From NCBI GenBank assembly GCA_021200345.1, contig JAJQGR010000108.1, positions 1 through 9,035 of the forward strand: a stretch of 9,035 nt of DNA, in the 5' to 3' direction. The notes beneath the pieces are model-generated. The model saw only the letters and a list, made by a program, of their open reading frames with translations, was not told the DNA's origin and searched no databases. Shown one piece after another: positions 1-4,916 of this stretch (its first letter is position 1; each line of letters opens with the position of its first letter). Source of the stretch: Lachnospiraceae bacterium. GTDB lineage: Bacteria; Bacillota; Clostridia; Lachnospirales; Lachnospiraceae. The translations under genes were made by a program, and so were the position numbers.

Positions 1-929
1 ACGTAGGAGCTTTCATTCGCGGGGGGAACCTCCTCGGGGGATTTCACTGCGAAACCGACCTGAAAAGTGACATATTCTCCTCCCCCAATGAAGCTGTTGG
101 TTTCAACCCTGGTCACAAAACCGTCCTCCTGATTAAAATCGGCCAATTCACTGACATCTGTGTATTTCGCGTCTTCCTCCAGCTCCACGTGATATGCCTC
201 CTCTACCATCCAGTCATCGACCAGGTATGGAGAAACACTGAGAGTCCAGAGTTCAGCGCAGGAATGGCTCTCCATATCGGGAACCCTTTCATACAGCAGA
301 TCATCATATGCCTTTACCGCCTCATAGGGACTGGACGAAAAGATATTGGTATCCTCAAAAGGATTGTACAGATAATAAAAACCGATAAAATACAGGGCGC
401 CGGTCTGGGAATCCACCAATACCTTAATCACGTCGTAATAGGTCAGATTCCCATCGTCACTGAATTTTACTCTGCCACTGTCCAGCGTAATCGTAATCAG
501 TGTCGCCAGGAACATAATATCGCTGTGATCCTGGGCATCGTAAATAGCGTACTGGGTACTGGTCAGGTTCACCACATCCCCATCATACATTTCAAATCCA
601 TAGCCATAGCTGTCAGTATAGCCAAGGAATTCCGGGGTCAGCGCTTCCTGCAGCAGGACCAGGATCTCTCCGTTGCTGAGACTGCCGTCCAGCTCCATAA
701 CCTCATACTCTGTGCCCTGAGATTTATGATACAGATAAGTAATATACCTCTCCGCATCATTCTCAATATAGTTGCTGACCAGCACGCTGGAGACATTGAT
801 CTCCCGATACTCCGCGTAAACGGTCTGATTGTTGGCCCGGTCCTGAATGGCAAACAGAAATCTGGGAGCAAACAGGGCGGCCAGAATGACACAGATCACA
901 AACAAAAGATATTCAAGTCTGCGAAGCAT
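1..929 (-). CDS. Membrane-anchored extracytoplasmic protein of unknown family (3' end outside window)
   Basis: The frame stays open from an ATG at 929 to the left edge, giving 309 codons with no stop; the C-terminus is missing. The start is supported by GGAGG at 936-940, 6 nt before the ATG, and it overlaps the end of the kinase gene by 17 nt, indicating co-transcription and probable translational coupling. Residues 1-5 include two arginines (MLRRL), followed by a hydrophobic segment at about 7-27, so a single N-terminal anchor or uncleaved signal is expected with the rest outside the membrane. The remainder is acidic and rich in Tyr, Asp and Glu (for example YNPFEDTN near 188-195) with no motif I recognise. 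Position directly after a sensor kinase and the one-anchor topology resemble YycH/YycI, which modulate WalK in Bacillus; that is an analogy only. I am confident it is a gene and unsure of its function. Confidence 0.85.
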   Translation of the reverse strand, partial: MLRRLEYLLFVICVILAALFAPRFLFAIQDRANNQTVYAEYREINVSSVLVSNYIENDAERYITYLYHKSQGTEYEVMELDGSLSNGEILVLLQEALTPEFLGYTDSYGYGFEMYDGDVVNLTSTQYAIYDAQDHSDIMFLATLITITLDSGRVKFSDDGNLTYYDVIKVLVDSQTGALYFIGFYYLYNPFEDTNIFSSSPYEAVKAYDDLLYERVPDMESHSCAELWTLSVSPYLVDDWMVEEAYHVELEEDAKYTDVSELADFNQEDGFVTRVETNSFIGGGEYVTFQVGFAVKSPEEVPPANESSY

Positions 930-2442
930 CTTTTTCCTCCCTGCGCATTTCCTCCACCGGCGGAAAAGAAAGCCGGATGGCGGTTCCTTCGCCCACATCG
1001 CTGACGATCTTTAAGGTACCTTTATGGAGATTGATAATGGTCTGACAGAGGGCCAGACCAATGCCTGCGCCTCCCTGCTTTCTGGCACGGGATTTGTCCA
1101 CCATATAAAAGGCTTCGGTCACCCGGCCAATCTCCTCCTTTGGAATTCCTCTCCCATTGTCTACTACTGTGATCTGATAACCCCCGTCTGCCCGTTTATG
1201 TCCCCGCAGCACCACGAAGCCACCCCTTTCCACCGCCTTATTGGCATTGGAAATCAGATTATACAAAAGGGAAAGGATCAGGTCCATATCTCCCCAGAGA
1301 AAGCCCTTCTCAAAGACTGCCTTTCCCTGGATGCCTTCCTGCTCCCAGACAGGACGCATGGTGATGCGGATATTTTCCTCCAGTTTTTTCACATCAACAA
1401 GACTGCCGTTTAAAGGATGCCGTTCTACATTGGTCAGCTCCATCAGCTTGTAGGAAAGGCTCTCCAGGCGCTTGCCCTGGGTATAAATATAATAATAGGC
1501 CTCCCGCTGCTCCTCCTCCGTCACCTTTACCGTGTTGAGCATATCCGCGTAGCCGATGATGGAAGCCAGAGGCGTTTTCAGTTCGTGGGCAAAAGCGTTG
1601 GTAAAATCTTCTTTCTGTTTGGCCTCCAGTTCTTTCTGGCGGGCCTCCAGCTCCTTCTCTCTGGCAATCTGTTCTTTTTCTTCAATATAGTTTAACAGAG
1701 TATCCGCCATCTTGTCAAAATTTTTTGCCAGCTCCCCAATCTCGTCACCGGAGCGGTAACCGCTGCGTCTGGTGTAATCCCCGGCGGCAATCTGGCGGAC
1801 TACCCCGCTCAGGTTCTCAATGGGTCTGGTCAGCGCCCGGGACAGGATTCCGGTCAAAACCGCGCCAACGGCCAAAAGCACCAGCACGGCAATCCAGTAC
1901 TGATGCATATAATAATCTCTGTCGGAATAGGTTTCGGAAATGTCCTGATAGATTCCCAGCACAATAGAATCGCTGCCGATATCGTAAGAAATGATCTGCA
2001 CGAGCACATATGCTCCGTCAAAGCTGTCGGAAAGCTGATAAATCCCATAGACACTGTTGTGGGTCTCATCAATATTCTCCGACATCCCGATGATATAGGA
2101 TGCAAGCCCGCCAGCTGCCTCCTGTATTACCAGATTCATTGGGTCGCTGCCCGCCATAACACTGTCAGAATCACAGGCAAAATAACCCAGCGTCTGGCCA
2201 CTGGTACTTAAGGAAATGGAATCCAGAGCCGCCTGGATGGCGTATTCCTTCCCGTAGGCCTCATAAGAGGAATAAGAGATGTCAAACAAATACTGCAGCA
2301 TCTGAACCTGCTGGAAAGCCTGCTCCTTTTCCTTGTCCAGCAGACGCTGAAAATCCGAATTCAGCATCCAAAGCCCAAAGACCGTAAAGGCGGCGGCCAG
2401 AACAGAGAGCATGGATAAAAACAGTTTGTCGGCAAATTTCAT
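913..2442 (-). CDS. Sensor histidine kinase with HAMP domain, OmpR-partner type
   Basis: This 509-residue membrane kinase should autophosphorylate on a histidine and pass the phosphate to the response regulator encoded just upstream. Domains in order: membrane segment at about 7-28, an extracytoplasmic sensor region of about 150 residues (29-181) with beta-rich stretches suggestive of a PAS/Cache-like fold, membrane segment at about 182-203, HAMP at about 204-256, a charged coiled coil at about 252-278 with repeated KELEA units, then HisKA with the H-box FAHELKTP (His286), N-box NLISNANKAVE (Asn395/Asn399), G1 DNGRGIP (428-434), F-box around 445 and G2 GGAGIGLAL (457-465). All catalytic boxes look intact. 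The ATG overlaps the regulator's stop by 4 nt (ATGA), with AGAGGA 9 nt upstream. No cytoplasmic PAS domain is visible between HAMP and HisKA, unlike WalK. The signal is unknown; the linked amidase gene suggests an envelope cue. Confidence 0.95.
   Translation of the reverse strand: MKFADKLFLSMLSVLAAAFTVFGLWMLNSDFQRLLDKEKEQAFQQVQMLQYLFDISYSSYEAYGKEYAIQAALDSISLSTSGQTLGYFACDSDSVMAGSDPMNLVIQEAAGGLASYIIGMSENIDETHNSVYGIYQLSDSFDGAYVLVQIISYDIGSDSIVLGIYQDISETYSDRDYYMHQYWIAVLVLLAVGAVLTGILSRALTRPIENLSGVVRQIAAGDYTRRSGYRSGDEIGELAKNFDKMADTLLNYIEEKEQIAREKELEARQKELEAKQKEDFTNAFAHELKTPLASIIGYADMLNTVKVTEEEQREAYYYIYTQGKRLESLSYKLMELTNVERHPLNGSLVDVKKLEENIRITMRPVWEQEGIQGKAVFEKGFLWGDMDLILSLLYNLISNANKAVERGGFVVLRGHKRADGGYQITVVDNGRGIPKEEIGRVTEAFYMVDKSRARKQGGAGIGLALCQTIINLHKGTLKIVSDVGEGTAIRLSFPPVEEMRREEKDASQT
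936..940 (-). promoter_or_regulatory. Ribosome binding site of the extracytoplasmic protein gene
   Basis: GGAGG lies 6 nt upstream of the ATG at 929, inside the last codons of the kinase gene. It fixes the start of a gene that would otherwise be easy to miss because its stop codon is outside the window. Confidence 0.8.
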
Positions 2443-3107
2443 GAAAGAGAGTCCTCTCCCTCCAATCGATACCCCACCTTATAGATCGTGGAGATTTCCT
2501 TGTTCCAGCCAAGCTTCTTTTTCAGCCGCTGGATATGAATATCCACAGTGCGGCCCATGCCCTCGCTGTCCCCGCCCCAGACCTGCTCGTAAATCCGGTC
2601 CCGGTACAGGGCGATGTTGCGGTTTCTTGCAAGCAGCAGAAGCAAGTCGTATTCTTTCAGGGTCAGTCTCACCGGTTCCCCCTCCTTTTCCACCGTGCGG
2701 GATACTGTATCAATCATAATGTCAAATACATAGAGCTGTGTATTCATCTTATGATAACGGCGAAGCACCACCTCCACCCGAGCTAACAGCTCCGCGATTT
2801 CGAAGGGCTTGGTCAGATAATCCTCCGCTCCCAGCTTCAATCCCTTGACCTTCTGCTGGGTACTGCCCAGCGCCGTCAGAAAGATCACTGGTATGGATAA
2901 AGAATTGGCGTAATTAATCAGCTCATAGCCGTCGATTTTCGGCAGCATGATATCCAGCAGCACCAGGTCGAAAGGTTCGCTTTCCATAAAATTGGCGGCC
3001 TCCTCCCCGTCAGCGGCCCAGACACAGCTGTATCCGGCTTTTTTTAAATTCATCCTGATCAGGTTGGCGATGGGCTCCTCATCCTCCGCCACTAAAATTC
3101 TGTACAT
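2439..3107 (-). CDS. OmpR/PhoB-family response regulator
   Basis: This 222-residue transcription factor has an N-terminal receiver domain (about 1-118) and a C-terminal winged-helix DNA-binding domain (about 126-216). The receiver shows the acidic pair at Glu8/Asp9, the phosphoacceptor Asp52 (LVLLDIMLP), Thr78 and Lys100 followed by Pro101, all standard. The output domain has LTLKEYDLLLLL and the probable recognition helix RTVDIHIQRLKKKLG (186-200), ending in the family-typical KVGYRLE. It starts 12 nt after the amidase stop, with GAGGGG at 3115-3120 (7 nt spacing) overlapping that stop codon, and overlaps the kinase gene by 4 nt. It is therefore the cognate regulator of that kinase. OmpR-family regulators usually bind direct half-sites about 11 bp apart; such a repeat lies upstream of this operon at 4063-4079, making autoregulation plausible. 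Resemblance to WalR is general and unproven. Confidence 0.95.
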   Translation of the reverse strand: MYRILVAEDEEPIANLIRMNLKKAGYSCVWAADGEEAANFMESEPFDLVLLDIMLPKIDGYELINYANSLSIPVIFLTALGSTQQKVKGLKLGAEDYLTKPFEIAELLARVEVVLRRYHKMNTQLYVFDIMIDTVSRTVEKEGEPVRLTLKEYDLLLLLARNRNIALYRDRIYEQVWGGDSEGMGRTVDIHIQRLKKKLGWNKEISTIYKVGYRLEGEDSLS

Positions 3108-3119
3108 TCGCTTACCCCT

Positions 3120-4007
3120 CTATGCTTCCGTGTGAGTTTCTCTCTCTGCGATACCAAAAAGGATTCCTTCGGCAATGGCCTGTGCCAGCTCATTCTGATA
3201 GCTTTCCGTATGCAGACTGCTGCACTCCTGAGAGTTGGACAGATACCCCATCTCAATGAGCACCGCCGTCATGGCGGTGTTGCGCAGAACAGACAGATCC
3301 TGTTCCTCAGCCTTCCTCACTTCAATCTGCGTATACTGCTCTATGTATTCCAGAATGACCTCAGCCAGGCTTTTTCCATCGGTGGCTCCGGTATAATAAT
3401 AGCATTCCAGACCGCTGATGGAACTGTCTGATTCATAATAATTGCAATGCAGACTGATAAAATAATCCGCGTTACAGTCATTGGCCACAGCCGCTCTGTC
3501 CTCCAGCGCCAGATATTCATCTGAAGTCCTGGTCAGAATCACCTCCGCTCCGCTTTCCTTAAGAAGTTCAGCCACCTTCAGACTCACCGACAGATTGATG
3601 TGGCATTCCTGAACAGAGCCAACAATGCAGCCCGGATCATCGCCACCGTGACCGGGATCGATGACGATGGTAAGACCGGTCATACTGCCAGCAGCGATCC
3701 CGGTACTTTCCGTGAAAGAGGAAAAGGCATCCACCGCGTTGAAGTTCGAAAAATCTGACGATTCAGAGGTGCCGGAAAGAGACCTGACTTTCCCCACAAG
3801 GAAGACGGTAAAAGCCAGTGTAATCAGGAAAAAGATATATTGAACGGCCCTGAAAAACAGATGGCCGCGTCTTTCGCGGCGGTGGGATGTTTGCTTCATC
3901 TGTTGCCTGACAGCCGGTTTTGTCTGCCTGGGCGCTGTTTTTTTCTTTTCTTTCTGCTTTGTAAAGTATTCTTCCTCCAGTAAAATGGAAAGCTGATCCT
4001 GTTTCAT
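3120..4007 (-). CDS. Membrane-anchored N-acetylmuramoyl-L-alanine amidase (Amidase_3 family)
   Basis: This zinc amidase should cleave the bond between N-acetylmuramic acid and L-alanine in peptidoglycan, outside the cell. From the ATG at 4007 it has 295 residues: a cytoplasmic tail of about 50 residues rich in Lys and Arg, one membrane segment at about 52-73, a Ser/Thr-rich linker to about 110, and the catalytic domain from about 112 to 288. The zinc and catalytic residues are present: His120 in IDPGHGG, Glu134 in VQECHINLS, His187 in SLHCN and Glu252 in LIEMGYLSN. There are no SPOR, SH3 or LysM wall-binding domains, so the anchor probably sets location. The tail-anchor-catalytic layout resembles CwlD, but the cytoplasmic tail is longer and there is no sporulation context here. 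It is the first gene of the four-gene block with the two-component system, suggesting that wall hydrolysis and signalling are expressed together. Confidence 0.93.
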   Translation of the reverse strand: MKQDQLSILLEEEYFTKQKEKKKTAPRQTKPAVRQQMKQTSHRRERRGHLFFRAVQYIFFLITLAFTVFLVGKVRSLSGTSESSDFSNFNAVDAFSSFTESTGIAAGSMTGLTIVIDPGHGGDDPGCIVGSVQECHINLSVSLKVAELLKESGAEVILTRTSDEYLALEDRAAVANDCNADYFISLHCNYYESDSSISGLECYYYTGATDGKSLAEVILEYIEQYTQIEVRKAEEQDLSVLRNTAMTAVLIEMGYLSNSQECSSLHTESYQNELAQAIAEGILFGIAERETHTEA

Positions 4008-4012
4008 CCAAG

Positions 4013-4018
4013 CCTCCT
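4013..4018 (-). promoter_or_regulatory. Ribosome binding site that fixes the amidase start
   Basis: A full AGGAGG sits 5 nt before the ATG at 4007. The frame also opens at a TTG at 4028, seven codons earlier, but that codon has no comparable site at the right distance, and the AGGAGG would fall inside the coding sequence. Confidence 0.85.
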
Positions 4019-4062
4019 GCAAAATCAATCCCTTTTCCCACTTTTTCAGGGTAACGAAAGCT

Positions 4063-4079
4063 TGTAAACTTTTTGTAAC
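4063..4079 (+). promoter_or_regulatory. Direct-repeat operator matching the WalR box consensus
   Basis: TGTAAA and TGTAAC are separated by five bases (CTTTT), an 11-bp period typical of dimers of OmpR/PhoB-family regulators. This matches TGT(A/T)A(A/T/C)-N5-TGT(A/T)A(A/T/C), the consensus published for WalR (YycF) of Bacillus and Staphylococcus. It lies 56 bp upstream of the amidase start, so the response regulator of that operon is the obvious candidate binder. In the plus direction it lies upstream of the likely -35 region of the plus-strand RNA, its centre about 61 bp before the predicted RNA start, a usual activator position. Relative to the possible minus-strand promoter at 4118-4123 it would be downstream of the start and could repress. 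The surrounding sequence is AT-rich, so chance occurrence is not excluded. Confidence 0.5.
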
Positions 4080-4096
4080 AAAATTCTTAATGAATA

Positions 4097-4125
4097 TTTA
4101 ATTTTCTATCCGGTTGTAGTATAAT
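4097..4125 (+). promoter_or_regulatory. Sigma-A type promoter for the plus-strand RNA
   Basis: A perfect TATAAT lies at 4120-4125. With a 17-bp spacer the -35 hexamer would be TTTAAT (4097-4102), which matches TTGACA at only three positions, so help from an activator would make sense. The region upstream is AT-rich. The predicted start, 7 nt after the -10 box, is A4132, which is exactly the first base of the long stem of the RNA described at 4132-4235. No protein gene on the plus strand follows it. Confidence 0.55.
4118..4123 (-). promoter_or_regulatory. Possible -10 box for the amidase/two-component operon
   Basis: On the minus strand TATACT would place transcription start near 4111, about 100 nt upstream of the amidase ATG. 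No convincing -35 hexamer is found at 16-18 bp, and the bases largely overlap the stronger plus-strand TATAAT, so this may be only its complement. No better minus-strand promoter was found between 4251 and 4007. Read-through from the upstream operon is an alternative. Confidence 0.25.
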
Positions 4126-4131
4126 GAAATT

Positions 4132-4235
4132 ATCTCCCGGTTCCGCGAAAGAGTATGGGCATAAAGCCTGTATCGGAGGTGTCCAGTCTCACACTTATTA
4201 TTCGCTGTGAACACGCTCCGGCCGGGGGATTTTTT
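4132..4235 (+). ncRNA. Predicted structured small RNA, about 104 nt, family not recognised
   Basis: The segment has a promoter, a compact fold and a terminator in the right order. Its first nine bases ATCTCCCGG (4132-4140) pair with CCGGGGGAT (4222-4230) with one G-U wobble, directly followed by a run of six T (4230-4235). Inside is a hairpin with arms 4154-4160 and 4166-4172 (seven pairs, two of them G-U or U-G, loop ATAAA). A longer arm follows with CGGAG/CTCCG (4174-4178 with 4216-4220), GTGT/ACAC (4179-4182 with 4211-4214, one bulged G) and TCACA/TGTGA (4189-4193 with 4206-4210). This gives a three-way-junction shape closed by the end stem. The linker 4141-4153 contains CGCGAAAGAG. It lacks the SRP RNA core and is too short for typical 6S RNA. 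All neighbouring genes are on the other strand, so it is not a leader of a protein gene but a trans-acting or antisense RNA. The fold was made by eye. Confidence 0.6.
4222..4235 (+). terminator. Terminator of the plus-strand RNA
   Basis: CCGGGGGAT forms the 3' arm of the closing stem with 4132-4140 and is followed immediately by TTTTTT. A weaker local alternative is CTCC-GGCC-GGGG (4216-4227). Termination here would stop transcription 15 nt short of the convergent end of the beta-helix gene at 4251. Confidence 0.5.
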
Positions 4236-4250
4236 GCTGCCGGAAATGAT

Positions 4251-4916
4251 TTATTTCCTGGCGATGATGTGCTCCTTATCCTTGAAAATATGGTTTGCAG
4301 GGATTACGCCGCGCACACAGCTTATAGGATAAATCTGCCCATGCCTGCCGACGACTGTGCCGGGGTTGAGCACACTGTTGCAGCCTACCTCCACTTCGTC
4401 ACCCAGCATGGCCCCCACTTTCTTTAAACCGGTGGCAATCTGTTCGTCTGGTCCTTTGATGACCACCAGGGTTTTGTCGCTCTTCACATTGGAGGTAATG
4501 CTTCCGGCGCCCATATGAGCCTTATACCCCAGAATGCTGTCCCCCACATAATTGTAATGAGGCACCTGCACCTTATTAAATAAAATCACGTTTTTCAGCT
4601 CTGTGGAATTGCCTACTACCGCGCCCTTTCCCACGATGGCATTGCCGCGGATAAAGGCACAGTGGCGGACCTCCGCCTCCTCGTCAATGATACATGGCCC
4701 GGTAATGCTGGCTGTGGCCGCTACCTTCGCGGAGCGGGCAATCCAGACATTCTCTCCCAGCTTTCTGTATCTTTCCTCAGGCAATGTTTCTCCTTTCTTC
4801 CCGATAAATTCACTGATCTTTGGCAGAACCTGCCAGGGATATTCTACGTCTGTGAAAATATCCGCCGCAATGGTCTGAGACAAATCATACAGTTCTGAAA
4901 TCTGACATTCTTTCAT
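4251..4916 (-). CDS. Left-handed beta-helix protein, GlmU acetyltransferase-like, no nucleotidyltransferase domain
   Basis: This 221-residue protein has hexapeptide-repeat sequence from about 55 to 190 (for example VWIARSAKVAATASITGP and AIVGKGAVVGNSTELKN), typical of left-handed parallel beta-helix acyltransferases. The stretch 119-143 (PHYNYVGDSILG then GAGSITSN) closely follows the GlmU C-terminal domain, where the corresponding His, Tyr and Asn take part in acetyl transfer to glucosamine-1-phosphate; here they are His120, Tyr123 and Asn143. The GlmU uridylyltransferase signature (LAAGxGTRM) is absent, and the N-terminal 50 residues are a short helical lead-in. Such proteins are often annotated as UDP-N-acetylglucosamine pyrophosphorylase, which is probably misleading. 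It may acetylate a sugar phosphate for wall synthesis, but the substrate is inferred. The ATG overlaps the topB stop by 4 nt, with an AGGAAA site upstream. A separate full GlmU elsewhere in the genome would be expected. Confidence 0.85.
   Translation of the reverse strand: MKECQISELYDLSQTIAADIFTDVEYPWQVLPKISEFIGKKGETLPEERYRKLGENVWIARSAKVAATASITGPCIIDEEAEVRHCAFIRGNAIVGKGAVVGNSTELKNVILFNKVQVPHYNYVGDSILGYKAHMGAGSITSNVKSDKTLVVIKGPDEQIATGLKKVGAMLGDEVEVGCNSVLNPGTVVGRHGQIYPISCVRGVIPANHIFKDKEHIIARK

Noticed and set aside
638..892. Minus-strand open frame of 84 codons overlapping the extracytoplasmic protein
   Set aside because: It is in a different frame of the same strand, fully contained in the better-supported gene starting at 929, and no ribosome binding site or family resemblance supports it.
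189..1004. Long plus-strand open frame of 271 codons
   Set aside because: It lies antisense to the extracytoplasmic protein and the end of the kinase gene. The minus-strand frame is open throughout, has a good ribosome binding site and a sensible membrane anchor; the plus frame has neither and its composition is unlike a real protein.
4008..4028. Amidase start at TTG 4028
   Set aside because: It would add seven residues but lacks a ribosome binding site; AGGAGG at 4013-4018 is ideally spaced for the ATG at 4007.
4132..4235. Resemblance of CGAAAGAG...GGGCATAAAGCC to a cyclic-di-GMP-I riboswitch
   Set aside because: Short stretches look similar to the GEMM core, but the conserved GGGACGCAAAGCC and the tetraloop-receptor arrangement are not present, the overall length and pairing differ, and no plus-strand gene follows to be regulated.
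4155..4427. Plus-strand open frame of 90 codons beginning inside the predicted RNA
   Set aside because: The ATG is in the first hairpin, has only a poor ribosome binding site, reads through the terminator and then runs antisense to the conserved beta-helix gene. The RNA interpretation explains the sequence better.
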